This document shows positions 6,538 to 17,854 of a stretch of 64,000 nucleotides of DNA, piece after piece. The notes beneath the pieces were generated by a model, which saw only the letters and a list, made by a program, of their open reading frames with translations, was not told where the DNA came from and ran no database searches. The stretch covers positions 4,774,001 to 4,838,000 of the forward strand of contig NZ_JAUSWW010000001.1 in assembly GCF_030815415.1 (NCBI RefSeq), given 5' to 3'. This stretch comes from Streptomyces canus. Lineage in GTDB: Bacteria > Actinomycetota > Actinomycetes > Streptomycetales > Streptomycetaceae. How positions within the stretch are numbered: position 1 is the stretch's first letter; each line of letters opens with the position of its first letter. The position numbers and the translations under genes were made by a program.

Positions 6538-8985
6538 ATGTCCGCCTGCGTCCCCACCCGCGCCACCGACCCGAGTCGAGCCAAGCGCATCCACCGACCC
6601 CACAGCCCACCGCCGTCCGGGCCCCGCCGCTTCCGTGTCGCGGGCGCCGACGTGTCGGCCTCGATCGCGGTCTTCCTGATCGCCCTGCCCCTGTCCCTCG
6701 GCATTGCCCTCGCCACCGGCGCGCCTCTCCAGGCAGGCCTCGTCGCCGCCGGCGTGGGAGGACTCGTCGCCGGCCGGCTCGGCGGCTCCCCGCTCCAAGT
6801 GAGCGGCCCCGCGGCCGGGCTCACGGTCGTCACCGCCGACCTGATCCACCGCTACGGCTGGCGGACGACCTGTGCCATCACGGTCCTCGCGGGCCTGGCA
6901 CAACTGGGCCTGGGCTGCCTGCGCGTGGCGCGCAGCGCGCTCGCCGTCAGCCCCGCCATCGTGCACGGCATGCTCGCCGGCATCGGCGTCACCATCGCCG
7001 TCGCTCAGCTGCACATCGTGCTCGGCGGCACTCCGCAGAGCTCCGTCCTGGCCAACCTCCAGTCCCTGCCCGCCCAGTTGGCCCAGGTGCGTCCCGCCGC
7101 CGTGTCGGTGAGTGCGCTGACCCTGGCCCTGCTGCTGCTCTGGCCCCGCATCCCCGGGCGGGCCGGCCGTCTGCTGCGCAGGATCCCGGCCGCGCTCGTC
7201 GCCGTCGCCGGGGCCAGCGCGACTGCCGCACTCGCCGGGCTGACGCTGCCCAGGGTCGACCTGCCCTCGTGGAGCAGCCACGCCCTGGCCGGGCTCCCCG
7301 AAGGTCCCGTGCTCGGTCTGGTCGCCGCCGTGCTGACCACCACGCTGGTGTGCAGCGTGCAGTCGCTGCTCGGCGCGGTCGCCGTGGACAAAATGGCCGC
7401 CGGCCGACCCGGACTGACGGCCCGCGTCAGACGCTCCAACCTGGACCGTGAACTGCTCGGCCAGGGCGCCGCCAACGTCGTCTCCGGGTCGCTCGGCGGG
7501 CTCCCGGTCGCCGGCGTCGCCGTGCGCAGTGCGGCGAATGTGCACGCGGGCGCCGTGAGCCGGAACTCCACGATGCTGCACGGCGTTCTCGTGGTGATCG
7601 CCGCGCTGCTGATGGTCCCGGTGCTCGAGCTCATCCCGCTCGCCTCGCTCGCCGCCCTGGTGATGGCCGTCGGCATCCAGATGGTGTCCCTGCACCACAT
7701 CCGCACGGTGACCCGCCACCGAGAAGTCCTCGTCTACGTCGTCACCACCGTCGGCGTGGTGTTCCTCGGCGTCCTGGAGGGTGTCGTGCTCGGCATCGCC
7801 GTGGCCGTCGCCGTCGCCCTGCACCGCCTCGCCCGCACCCGCATCACCCACGAGGAGCAGGACGGAGTCCATCACGTACACGTGCGAGGGCAGTTGACAT
7901 TCCTCGCCGTGCCCCGCCTCAGCCGGGCCCTGCATCTCGTGCCCCAGGGCGCCCGGGTCGTCGTCGAGCTGGACGGTTCCTTCATGGACCACGCGGCGTT
8001 CGAGGCACTGCAGGACTGGCAGAACACGTACACCGCGCAGGGCGGCACCGTCGAGCTGACCGGCCGCCGCGCCGGGGTCCGGATCGCCGAGCCGGGGGAC
8101 GTCCCCGACGCTCACACCGCGCTCGGGATCGGAAGCGGAAGCGGGGCCGACACCGGGTTCACCGACCGCGCCGCCTCAGCGGGTTGCCGCTGCCGCCCCT
8201 GGACGCCCTGGCGCAACCACCAGTGCGAGGACCCGCGGTCCACGCCCCCGCCCGGCGGACACCCGAGCGACTCCGGTGGCCTCGCCAAGGCGGGCGGGAC
8301 CGGTCCGTCCAGTCCCAGCGGACACGAACTGGCGCGCGGCATCAGCGCGTTCCAGCGCAACACCGCTCCCCTGGTGCGGGGCGAGCTGGCCCGGCTGGCC
8401 CGTGAGGGGCAGCGCCCGGCGCAGCTCTTCCTCACCTGCGCCGACTCACGGCTGGTCACCTCGATGATCACCTCCAGTGGTCCGGGCGACCTGTTCGTGG
8501 TCCGCAATGTGGGCAACCTGGTGCCGATGCCCGGCGAGGAGAGCGGCGACGACTCGGTGGCGGCCGCGATCGAGTACGCGGTGGACGTGCTGAAGGTGCG
8601 GTCCATCACGGTCTGCGGTCACTCGGGGTGCGGAGCCATGCAGGCGCTGCTCAACTCCGAGCCCGGGGGCGCGCGGACACCGCTCAAGCGGTGGCTGCGG
8701 CACGGGTTGCCGAGCCTGGAGCGCATGGCCGACGACAGCCGTCCATGGGCCCGGCTCGCCGGACGGGCGCCCGCGGACGCGGTCGAGCAGCTGTCTCTCA
8801 CCAACGTGGTCCAGCAGCTGGAGCATCTGAGCGCGCACGAGTCGGTGGCGCGGGCGCTGCGGAAACGGGAGTTGGAGCTGCACGGGATGTACTTCCACGT
8901 GGGCGAGGCACAGGCGTATCTGCTCACCGGGGTGAGCGGGGACGAGCTGTTCGACCATGTGGAGGCGGCGGACGTGTCGGCATGA
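6538..8985 (+). CDS. SulP anion transporter fused to beta-carbonic anhydrase
   Basis: An 815-residue fusion. Residues about 40-425 form the SulP/SLC26 membrane domain with many hydrophobic helices and the GLVAGRLGGSPLQVSGPAAG core. About 440-535 is STAS-like. A low-complexity linker leads to a beta-class carbonic anhydrase at about 590-815, with zinc ligands in CADSR (near 634) and HSGC (near 694-697). It probably imports bicarbonate or another anion and interconverts CO2 and bicarbonate at the membrane. ATG 6538 is set by GGAGGAG nine bases upstream; an upstream ATG at 6352 has no such site. Such SulP-CA fusions are known in actinobacteria. Confidence 0.9.
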   Translation: MSACVPTRATDPSRAKRIHRPHSPPPSGPRRFRVAGADVSASIAVFLIALPLSLGIALATGAPLQAGLVAAGVGGLVAGRLGGSPLQVSGPAAGLTVVTADLIHRYGWRTTCAITVLAGLAQLGLGCLRVARSALAVSPAIVHGMLAGIGVTIAVAQLHIVLGGTPQSSVLANLQSLPAQLAQVRPAAVSVSALTLALLLLWPRIPGRAGRLLRRIPAALVAVAGASATAALAGLTLPRVDLPSWSSHALAGLPEGPVLGLVAAVLTTTLVCSVQSLLGAVAVDKMAAGRPGLTARVRRSNLDRELLGQGAANVVSGSLGGLPVAGVAVRSAANVHAGAVSRNSTMLHGVLVVIAALLMVPVLELIPLASLAALVMAVGIQMVSLHHIRTVTRHREVLVYVVTTVGVVFLGVLEGVVLGIAVAVAVALHRLARTRITHEEQDGVHHVHVRGQLTFLAVPRLSRALHLVPQGARVVVELDGSFMDHAAFEALQDWQNTYTAQGGTVELTGRRAGVRIAEPGDVPDAHTALGIGSGSGADTGFTDRAASAGCRCRPWTPWRNHQCEDPRSTPPPGGHPSDSGGLAKAGGTGPSSPSGHELARGISAFQRNTAPLVRGELARLAREGQRPAQLFLTCADSRLVTSMITSSGPGDLFVVRNVGNLVPMPGEESGDDSVAAAIEYAVDVLKVRSITVCGHSGCGAMQALLNSEPGGARTPLKRWLRHGLPSLERMADDSRPWARLAGRAPADAVEQLSLTNVVQQLEHLSAHESVARALRKRELELHGMYFHVGEAQAYLLTGVSGDELFDHVEAADVSA

Positions 8986-9266
8986 CGGTGGGGGGCGGGC
9001 GGCCCCGGTTCCGGTGGCCGCCCGTCCCGTACGGGTCATCGCCCGACGGACGAGGGGGCTGTTCACCGCGGGGCTGCCGGCACACGTGGTGGGCGTCGCA
9101 CTGAACTCTGCCTGGTCGGCGTCCGTGGGTACCAATGAACCCGGGCCGCCGACCTCGATGCGCTCAAAGGTCTAAACCAATTTTCCAACGGCCCTTGTCA
9201 GCGCACCCTCCGGTCTGATGAGCTGTGGCCTGGGACACAACGGACACCCTGGGAAAGGGAGATGTC
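8986..9266. other. Intergenic region upstream of acs
   Basis: About 280 bases with no convincing ORF. It should hold the acs promoter; I cannot assign -35/-10 elements with confidence. Confidence 0.4.
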
Positions 9267-11225
<1,959 letters not shown>

Positions 11226-11244
11226 GCCACCGAGCCCGCCAGAA

Positions 11245-11284
11245 GGGGCGCCCGGCGCGAGCAACGCGCCGGGCGCCCCCTTTT
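11245..11284 (+). terminator. Strong intrinsic terminator after acs
   Basis: A perfect 15-bp GC-rich stem (11245-11259 with 11265-11279) with a 5-base loop is followed by C and TTTT. It separates acs from nhaA. Confidence 0.9.
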
Positions 11285-11379
11285 AGGTAAACTAAGAAAA
11301 ATAAGCGTGACCCCATAGGTGTGCCGGGAAGTCTGGTCGGCGAGCAGCTTCGCCCTGTCCACCGACCGGAGGTCCCCCG

Positions 11380-12816
11380 ATGGCCGCGCCCCGCACCACC
11401 CCCACCCGCAAGGTCCTCGGACGGCTCTCCCTGCCGGAACGGACCTTCGTGGCGGACGCGCTGCGCACCGAGACCGTCGGCGGTGTCCTGCTCCTCGTCG
11501 CCGCGGTCGCCGCGCTGATCTGGGTGAACGTCCCCGCGCTGCACGACAGCTACGAGAGCGTCAGCCACTTCCACCTCGGCCCCGAGGCGCTCGGCCTGAA
11601 CCTCTCGATCGCGCACTGGGCGGCCGACGGACTCCTCGCGATCTTCTTCTTCGTCGCCGGCATCGAACTCAAGCGCGAGCTGGTCGCCGGCGACCTCAAG
11701 GACCCCAGGGCGGCCGCGCTGCCGGTCGTCGCGGCCCTGTGCGGCATGGCGGCACCGGCCCTCGTCTACGTCCTGACCAACCTCACCGGCGGCGGCTCCC
11801 TCGACGGCTGGGCCGTCCCGACCGCGACCGACATCGCCTTCGCACTCGCCGTGCTCGCGGTCATCGGCACCGCCCTCCCCAGTTCCCTGCGCGCCTTCCT
11901 GCTCACCCTCGCCGTCGTCGACGACCTCTTCGCGATCCTGATCATCGCGGTGTTCTTCACCGCGGACATCGACTTCGCCGCCCTGGGCGGCGCGGTGATC
12001 GGCCTGGTCGTCTTCTGGCTGCTGCTGCGCAAGGGCGTACGCGGCTGGTACGTGTACGTGCCGCTCGCGCTCGTCATCTGGGGCCTGATGTACAACAGCG
12101 GCGTCCACGCCACCATCGCGGGCGTCGCGATGGGCCTGATGCTGCGCTGCACCCCCCGGGAGGGCGAGGAGCACTCTCCCGGCGAGCACATCGAGCATGT
12201 CGTACGTCCGCTCTCGGCGGGGTTGGCGGTACCGCTGTTCGCGCTGTTCAGCGCCGGTGTCTCGGTGTCCGGCGGGGCGCTCGGCGATGTGTTCACCAAG
12301 CCCGAGACGCTCGGTGTGGTCCTCGGTCTCGTCGTCGGCAAGGCGCTCGGCATCTTCGGCGGGACCTGGCTGACGGCCCGCTTCACCCGCGCATCGCTCA
12401 GCGACGACCTGGAGTGGGCGGACGTCTTCGCGGTCGCCGTCCTGGCCGGCATCGGCTTCACGGTGTCGCTGCTCATCGGGGAGCTGGCGTTCGACGGGAA
12501 CGCGACGCTCACGGACGAGGTCAAGGCGGCCGTGCTGATGGGCTCGCTCATCGCGGCGACCCTCGCCACGGTGCTGCTGAAGATCCGGAACGTCAAGTAC
12601 CGCCGAATGGTCGAGGCCGAGGAGCGCGACGACGACCTCGACGGCATCCCGGACATCTACGAGGAGGACGACCCGGCGTACCACCTGCGCATGGCCGCGA
12701 TCCACGAGAACAAGGCCGCCGAGCACCGCAGGATCGCCGAACTCATGGCCGCCGAGCGAACAGGGCTTGCCGAAGTGACGGGCGGGGCAGGCGAGGAGGA
12801 CGACCGTCGGGCATGA
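11380..12816 (+). CDS. nhaA: Na+/H+ antiporter NhaA
   Basis: A 478-residue NhaA-family antiporter exchanging Na+ for H+ at the plasma membrane for pH and sodium homeostasis. Characteristic blocks are FFFVAGIELKREL and the paired-aspartate-containing segment TLAVVDDLFAI (transport site). The hydrophilic C-terminal tail of about 70 residues is Glu/Asp-rich and longer than in E. coli NhaA. GGAGG lies at 11368-11372, seven bases before ATG. The following holin-X gene is about 75 bases downstream on the same strand. Confidence 0.93.
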   Translation: MAAPRTTPTRKVLGRLSLPERTFVADALRTETVGGVLLLVAAVAALIWVNVPALHDSYESVSHFHLGPEALGLNLSIAHWAADGLLAIFFFVAGIELKRELVAGDLKDPRAAALPVVAALCGMAAPALVYVLTNLTGGGSLDGWAVPTATDIAFALAVLAVIGTALPSSLRAFLLTLAVVDDLFAILIIAVFFTADIDFAALGGAVIGLVVFWLLLRKGVRGWYVYVPLALVIWGLMYNSGVHATIAGVAMGLMLRCTPREGEEHSPGEHIEHVVRPLSAGLAVPLFALFSAGVSVSGGALGDVFTKPETLGVVLGLVVGKALGIFGGTWLTARFTRASLSDDLEWADVFAVAVLAGIGFTVSLLIGELAFDGNATLTDEVKAAVLMGSLIAATLATVLLKIRNVKYRRMVEAEERDDDLDGIPDIYEEDDPAYHLRMAAIHENKAAEHRRIAELMAAERTGLAEVTGGAGEEDDRRA

Positions 12817-12891
12817 TCTGACGGGACGGTACAAAGACTTTCCGGCCCACGACTTCCCAGTCGGGCACACGGCAGATTCAGGGAGAACGCG

Positions 12892-13380
12892 ATGAGCGCA
12901 CCCGACGGCAGCCCGGTCGGCGCCGAACGCAGCATCGGCCAGCTGTTCGCCTCGGCGACGACCGAGATGTCCGCGCTGGTGCACGACGAGATCGCGCTGG
13001 CCAAGGCGCAGCTCAAGCGGGACGTGAAGCGCGGCGCGACGAGCGGCGGCGCGTTCATGGTGGCCGGCGGGGTGCTGGTGTTCTCGCTGCCGATGCTGAA
13101 CTTCGCCCTGGCGTACGGCATCCGCACCTGGAGCGACTGGAACCTGGCGGTCTGCTTCCTGCTGTCCTTCGCGGCGAACGTGCTCATCGCGGGGCTGCTG
13201 GCGCTGATCGGCGTGGTCTTCGCGAAGAAGGCGAAGAAGGGCGGCGGCGCGCAGAAGACCGCCGCGTCGATGAAGGAGTCGGCGAGCATCCTGCAGAACG
13301 CCAAGCCGCATCCGCGGCCGGAGCTGACGCAGGACCGTGTCCCGGAGGCCATCGAAGCTGTGGCACGCTCGTCGTCATGA
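12892..13380 (+). CDS. Holin-X-like (phage_holin_3_6) membrane protein
   Basis: A 162-residue protein with an N-terminal amphipathic helix (SIGQLFASATTEMSALVHDEI) and two hydrophobic helices at about 60-85 and 90-115, followed by a Lys-rich tail. It matches the actinobacterial Holin-X/phage_holin_3_6 pattern. These are chromosomal membrane proteins and not lysis genes. GGGAGAA precedes the ATG. The stop overlaps the next gene by ATGA, so it is coupled to the alpha/beta hydrolase, as with Rv3669-Rv3670. Confidence 0.8.
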   Translation: MSAPDGSPVGAERSIGQLFASATTEMSALVHDEIALAKAQLKRDVKRGATSGGAFMVAGGVLVFSLPMLNFALAYGIRTWSDWNLAVCFLLSFAANVLIAGLLALIGVVFAKKAKKGGGAQKTAASMKESASILQNAKPHPRPELTQDRVPEAIEAVARSSS

Positions 13381-14303
13381 CGGACCCCGCCACATCTGCC
13401 TCAGTAGTACGACCGGACGGCCCCTGGACCCATCGCGAGGTCGCCGCCAACGGCGCCCGCTTCCACATCGCCGAGATGGGCGACGGCCCGCTGGTCCTGC
13501 TGCTGCACGGCTTCCCGCAGTTCTGGTGGACGTGGCGACACCAGCTGCCCGCGCTCGCCGACGCCGGGTTCCGGGCCGTCGCCATGGACCTCAGGGGCGT
13601 CGGCGGCAGCGACCGCACCCCGCGCGGCTACGACCCGGCCAACCTCGCCCTCGACATCACCGGGGTGATCCGCTCCCTGGGCGAGCCGGACGCCGCGCTG
13701 GTCGGCCATGACCTGGGCGGCTATCTGGCGTGGACGGCGGCCGCGATGCGTCCGAAGCTCGTACGGCGGCTCGCGGTGGCCTCGATGCCCCATCCGCGGC
13801 GCTGGCGCTCGGCGATGCTCTCGGACGTCAAGCAGACGCGCGCCGGTTCCTACATCTGGGGGTTCCAGCGCCCCTGGGTCCCGGAGCGGCAGCTCACCGC
13901 GGACGACGGCGCGCTGGTCGCCCGGCTCATGCGGGACTGGTCGGGCCCTGTCCTGCCGGACGACGACGCGGTGGAGACGTACCGCCGCGCGATGTGCATC
14001 CCCTCGACGGCTCACTGCTCGATCGAGCCGTACCGCTGGATGGTGCGCTCCCTGGCCCGCCCCGACGGCATCCAGTTCAACCGCCGTATGAAGCGGCCGG
14101 TGCGAGTGCCGACGCTGCATCTGCACGGCTCGCTGGACCCGGTGCTGCGCACGCGGAGCGCGGCCGGATCCGGCGAGTACGTCGAAGCGCCGTACCGCTG
14201 GCGGCTGTTCGACGGACTCGGGCATTTTCCGCATGAGGAGGATCCGGTCGCTTTCTCGACCGAGCTCATCAACTGGCTGAAGGACCCCGAGCCCGACCGG
14301 TGA
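13377..14303 (+). CDS. Alpha/beta hydrolase, epoxide-hydrolase-like (EphE-type)
   Basis: A 308-residue alpha/beta hydrolase. HGFPQFWWTWR is the oxyanion HGxP loop near 44, and GHDLGGYLAW (near 108-117) is the nucleophile elbow with Asp, the pattern of epoxide hydrolases and dehalogenases rather than serine esterases. GLGHFPHEEDP near the C-terminus supplies the catalytic His. The M. tuberculosis syntenic partner is ephE. The start overlaps the upstream stop. Its last 69 bases are duplicated downstream. Confidence 0.85.
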   Translation: MTDPATSASVVRPDGPWTHREVAANGARFHIAEMGDGPLVLLLHGFPQFWWTWRHQLPALADAGFRAVAMDLRGVGGSDRTPRGYDPANLALDITGVIRSLGEPDAALVGHDLGGYLAWTAAAMRPKLVRRLAVASMPHPRRWRSAMLSDVKQTRAGSYIWGFQRPWVPERQLTADDGALVARLMRDWSGPVLPDDDAVETYRRAMCIPSTAHCSIEPYRWMVRSLARPDGIQFNRRMKRPVRVPTLHLHGSLDPVLRTRSAAGSGEYVEAPYRWRLFDGLGHFPHEEDPVAFSTELINWLKDPEPDR

Positions 14304-14386
14304 AGGACGTCAGCGCTGAGGAGGATCCGGTCGCTTTCTCGACCGAACCGATCAATTGACTCAAGGATCCCGAGCCCGATCGGTGA
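14235..14386 (+). repeat. Tandem duplication of the hydrolase 3' end
   Basis: The final 69 bases of the hydrolase gene (14235-14303, including TGA) recur at 14318-14386 in the same orientation with a period of 83. The second copy has drifted, with changes including an internal TGA, but keeps the same terminal codons (DPEPDR stop). It is not translated as part of the gene. Confidence 0.85.
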
Positions 14387-14513
14387 CCGTGTGGACGCGC
14401 CCGGTATCCGGATCTGAACACCTGTACGACGAACAGCCACTTGCCCGGCGCATAGGCCAATTGGGGGCCCTGGGGGCGGTTATCGACCTTGGGGCAGGGG
14501 CACACGTCGGGGT

Positions 14514-14696
14514 ATGGGCTGGACGCACGACTACAGTGACGCAGCACGCAATCGCCGCTCGGGCCATGGTCTGAGCCCCCACCAGCGAGGAGGGGCCCCG
14601 CAGATGCAGGGCACGGATCTCCGGGTGGGCATTCCGCACATTCTGCGCCGCCGGGCCCGCTGGGTCTCGGTACGGCTGCGTCACCCTCGAGGCTGA
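14514..14696 (+). CDS. Possible small basic protein, unrecognised
   Basis: A 60-codon frame in the otherwise empty gap after the hydrolase. A shorter version from the internal ATG at 14604 (30 aa) is preceded by GAGGAGG with good spacing. The product is Arg-rich with no known motif. Either form could be spurious; I list it because of the ribosome site. Confidence 0.25.
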   Translation: MGWTHDYSDAARNRRSGHGLSPHQRGGAPQMQGTDLRVGIPHILRRRARWVSVRLRHPRG

Positions 14697-14709
14697 CGCA
14701 CCTCCCACC

Positions 14710-15909
14710 TCACAGCGCGCAGCTGTCGCTGTCCACCTGCTGGTTCGCGGTGCGCCCCTTGGCGATGTCCTCCTGGATCTCGTCCGCGGTCAGCGCGTAT
14801 CCGGTCTGGGCGTTGTCCAGGGACTTGGCGAAGACCACGCCGTAGACCTCGCCTTCGGCGGTGAGCAGCGGGCCGCCGGAGTTGCCCTGGCGGACGGTCG
14901 CGTAGAGGGAGTACACATCGCGGTGCACGGTGCCGCGGTGGTAGATGTCCGGTCCGTTGGCCGGGATGCGTCCGCGCACGCGCGCGGCCCGGACGTCGTA
15001 CCCGCCGTTCTCCGGGAAGCCCGCGATGATCGCGTCGTCGCCGCTCTTGGCGTCCGTGGACGTGAACTCGAGGGCGGGCGCCTTGAGATCCGGCACGTCG
15101 AGTACGGCGATGTCGCGCTCCCAGTCGTAGAGGACGACCGTCGCGTCGTACTTCCTGCCCTCGCCGCCGATCTGGACGGTGGGTTCGTCGACGCCGCCCA
15201 CGACATGCGCGTTGGTCATGACGCGACGCTCGCCGAAGACGAAGCCGGTGCCTTCGAGGACCTTGCCGCAACTCTGGGCGGTGCCCATGACCTTGACGAT
15301 GGACTGCTTGGCGCGGGTGGCTACCGGGCTGGCCGCGAGCGCCGGGTCGGGCGGCTGGACCTCGTTGATCGGCTCGTTGGAGAACGGGCTGAAGACCTGG
15401 GGGAAGCCGTTCTGCGCGAGGACCGAGGAGAAGTCCGCGAACCAGGTGTTGGCCTGTTCGGGCAGGGCCCGTGCGACGCCGAGGAGGACCTTGGAGCCAC
15501 GGACCTCTTTGCCCAGGGTCGGCAGGGTGGTGCCGGCGAGGGCGGAGCCGATCAGCCACGCCACGAGGAGCATCGCGACGACGTTGACGAGGGCGCCGCC
15601 GGTGGCGTCCAGGGCGCGGGCCGGGGACCAGGTGATGTACCGGCGCAGCTTGTTGCCGAGGTGGGTGGTCAGGGCCTGGCCGACGGAGGCGCAGACGATG
15701 ACGACGACGACCGCGACGACGGCGGCGGTCGTGCTGACCTCCGAGTTGTCGGTGAGGGCGTCCCAGACGACGGGCAGCACATAGACGGCGACAAGACCGC
15801 CGCCCATGAAGCCGATCACCGACAGGATGCCGACGACGAAGCCCTGGCGGTAGCCGACGATCGCGAACCACACGGCGGCGACCAGCAACAGGATGTCCAG
15901 CACGTTCAC
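14710..15909 (-). CDS. marP: MarP-like membrane-anchored serine protease
   Basis: A 399-residue protein. Four hydrophobic segments in the first about 125 residues form a CvpA (colicin V production)-like membrane domain. A trypsin-like domain follows with His in TNAHVV (near 233), Asp in ERDIAVLDV (near 266) and Ser in GNSGGP (near 344). In M. tuberculosis the orthologue (Rv3671c) is needed for acid resistance by cleaving a peptidoglycan hydrolase; that function is inferred here. GTG 15909 was chosen for GAGG upstream and the conserved MNVLDILL beginning; an ATG at 15939 adds ten residues. The NUDIX gene lies 48 bases upstream. Confidence 0.88.
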   Translation of the reverse strand: MNVLDILLLVAAVWFAIVGYRQGFVVGILSVIGFMGGGLVAVYVLPVVWDALTDNSEVSTTAAVVAVVVVIVCASVGQALTTHLGNKLRRYITWSPARALDATGGALVNVVAMLLVAWLIGSALAGTTLPTLGKEVRGSKVLLGVARALPEQANTWFADFSSVLAQNGFPQVFSPFSNEPINEVQPPDPALAASPVATRAKQSIVKVMGTAQSCGKVLEGTGFVFGERRVMTNAHVVGGVDEPTVQIGGEGRKYDATVVLYDWERDIAVLDVPDLKAPALEFTSTDAKSGDDAIIAGFPENGGYDVRAARVRGRIPANGPDIYHRGTVHRDVYSLYATVRQGNSGGPLLTAEGEVYGVVFAKSLDNAQTGYALTADEIQEDIAKGRTANQQVDSDSCAL

Positions 15910-15957
15910 CGGTTCAGGCCTCGCCTCATCACACGACACAACACGGCAGACACCCTG

Positions 15958-16647
15958 TCATGACCGCCAGTCGAGCGGGACCTGCTTCTCCCGGTCCCAG
16001 GGGCGCTCCCATCCCGAGTAGTGCAGCAGACGGTCGATGATTCCGGCCGTGAAGCCCCAGACCAGGGCCGATTCGACCAGGAATGCCGGGCCTCGGTGGC
16101 CGCTGGGGTGGACGGTCGTGGCCCGGTTGTCGGGATGGGTGAGATCCGCCACGGGAACGGTGAAGACTCTCGCCGTCTCGTTCGGATCCACGACTCCGAC
16201 CGGGGTCGGCTCGCGCCACCAGCCCAGCACCGAGGTCACGACGAAGCCGCTGACCGGGATGTAGAGCTTGGGCAGCACGCCGAAGAGCTGCACGCCCGCC
16301 GGGTCGAGCCCGGTCTCCTCCTCGGCCTCACGCAGGGCGGCTCTGAGCGGCCCGTCGCCCATCGGGTCGCCGTCCTCGGGGTCGAGGGCGCCGCCGGGGA
16401 AGGAGGGCTGCCCGGCATGGGACCGCAGCGAGCTGGCCCGCTCCATGAGCAGCAGCTCGGGTCCGCGCTCCCCCTCGCCGAACAGGATCAGTACGGCCGA
16501 CTGCCGCCCCGCCCCGTCCGCCGGCGGCAGGAACCGGCTCAGCTGCACCGGCTCGACCGTCTCCACCGCGTGCACCAGCGGGTCCAGCCACTGCGGCAGA
16601 CCCTCCTTGCTGAGCGCCACGCCCTGTGCATTGCTCGCGCGCGTCAT
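15958..16647 (-). CDS. CoA-type NUDIX hydrolase
   Basis: A 229-residue NUDIX protein of the coenzyme A pyrophosphatase (NudL/YeaB) group. The Nudix box runs from PGGALDPEDGD through REAEEETGL, with SHAGQPSFPGG just before it forming the CoA-specific UPF0035 signature. It probably hydrolyses CoA or its derivatives to phosphopantetheine and ADP. ATG 16647 follows GGGGGTGG; GTG 16653 is an alternative. Same strand as marP and nth, as in mycobacteria (Rv3671c-Rv3674c). Confidence 0.82.
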   Translation of the reverse strand: MTRASNAQGVALSKEGLPQWLDPLVHAVETVEPVQLSRFLPPADGAGRQSAVLILFGEGERGPELLLMERASSLRSHAGQPSFPGGALDPEDGDPMGDGPLRAALREAEEETGLDPAGVQLFGVLPKLYIPVSGFVVTSVLGWWREPTPVGVVDPNETARVFTVPVADLTHPDNRATTVHPSGHRGPAFLVESALVWGFTAGIIDRLLHYSGWERPWDREKQVPLDWRS

Positions 16648-16738
16648 CGCCACCCCCGTCCTTGCGAGTCCAACGCCCGGCCACCCCGAGATCGTTCCTG
16701 GAGCCGTGCCGGCCGGCCCGTGCCCCTGGTGGCGCCCC

Positions 16739-17752
16739 TCATCCGGCCCCCAGCGGCGGCGCCGCCTTCCCGCCCGCGTCCAGGTAGGCCTGCGGAGGGT
16801 TGAGCCGCTGCCCGGGGAAGCCGCCCTTCTCGTACTTGAGGAGCTTCTTCGCCTTCTCCGGGTCCGTCTCGCCCTCGCCGAACGCCGGGCAGAGCGGGGC
16901 GATGGGGCAGGCGCCGCAGGCGGGCTTGCGGGCGTGGCAGATACGGCGGCCGTGCCAGATGACGTGGTGCGAGAGGTCCGTCCAGTCCTTCTTGGGGAAC
17001 AGCGCGCCGATCGCGGCCTCGATCTTGTCGGGGTCGGTCTCGGCGGTCCACTGCCAGCGTCGCACCAGCCGCTGGAAGTGCGTGTCCACGGTGATGCCGG
17101 GCCGCCCGAAGGCGTTCCCGAGGACGACGAACGCCGTCTTGCGGCCTACGCCGGGCAGCTTGACGAGGTCCTCCATGCGGCCCGGGACCTCGCCGCCGAA
17201 CTGCTCCACCAGCGCCTTGGACAGCCCTATGACCGACTTGGTCTTGGCCCGGAAGAAGCCGGTCGGACGGAGGATCTCCTCGACCTCCTCGGGGTTGGCG
17301 GCGGCCAGGTCCTCGGGGGTCGGGTACTTGGCGAAGAGCGCGGGGGTCGTCTGATTGACCCTCAGGTCGGTCGTCTGGGCGGACAGCACCGTGGCGACCA
17401 CGAGTTGGAAGGGGTTCTCGAAGTCCAGCTCCGGGTGGGCGTACGGAAACACCTCGGCCAGTTCGCGGTTGATCCGGCGGGCCCGGCGCACCAGCGCGGC
17501 GGGCGACTCGGCCTTCGCCGGCTTGACGGCGACGGTCTTGGCCGGAGCCTTTCCCGCCACGGCCTTCTTCACGGGGACGTTCTTCTCGGCCGCCTGCTTC
17601 ACCACCGCCGGAGCCCTCTTCACCGCAGCCTTCTTTGTCACTTTTGCCGTTTTCTTTCCGCCACCGGGGTCCTGTTCGCCCACAGCGGAATCTCGACGTA
17701 CAGCCACCCGCCCAGCCCCCTTGGCCTGTGCTCTCACCGGCGTTTTGGACAC
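16739..17752 (-). CDS. nth: Endonuclease III
   Basis: A 337-residue DNA glycosylase/AP lyase that removes oxidised pyrimidines in base excision repair. A Lys/Ala-rich extension of about 80 residues precedes the usual core and may aid DNA binding. The helix-hairpin-helix LPGVGRKTA (near 200) carries the catalytic Lys; VDTH (near 223) gives the catalytic Asp. Cys spacing C-x6-C-x2-C-x5-C near 272-288 is the 4Fe-4S cluster. The GTG start has TAGGCT seven bases upstream and no clear Shine-Dalgarno. Divergent from crp. Confidence 0.93.
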   Translation of the reverse strand: MSKTPVRAQAKGAGRVAVRRDSAVGEQDPGGGKKTAKVTKKAAVKRAPAVVKQAAEKNVPVKKAVAGKAPAKTVAVKPAKAESPAALVRRARRINRELAEVFPYAHPELDFENPFQLVVATVLSAQTTDLRVNQTTPALFAKYPTPEDLAAANPEEVEEILRPTGFFRAKTKSVIGLSKALVEQFGGEVPGRMEDLVKLPGVGRKTAFVVLGNAFGRPGITVDTHFQRLVRRWQWTAETDPDKIEAAIGALFPKKDWTDLSHHVIWHGRRICHARKPACGACPIAPLCPAFGEGETDPEKAKKLLKYEKGGFPGQRLNPPQAYLDAGGKAAPPLGAG

Positions 17753-17854
17753 CCGGCCAGCCTAGAGCCCGGCACCGACAATCGCCCCGGACCCCGGAGA
17801 TCGGCCCCCGATTGGACCCCTGCCGCTTACCCCGGGACACCTGTGCGGCATCCT

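Noticed and set aside
6409..8115. A 568-codon antisense frame across the transporter
   Set aside because: His/Gly/Asp-rich product typical of antisense reading of GC-rich DNA; no start signal.
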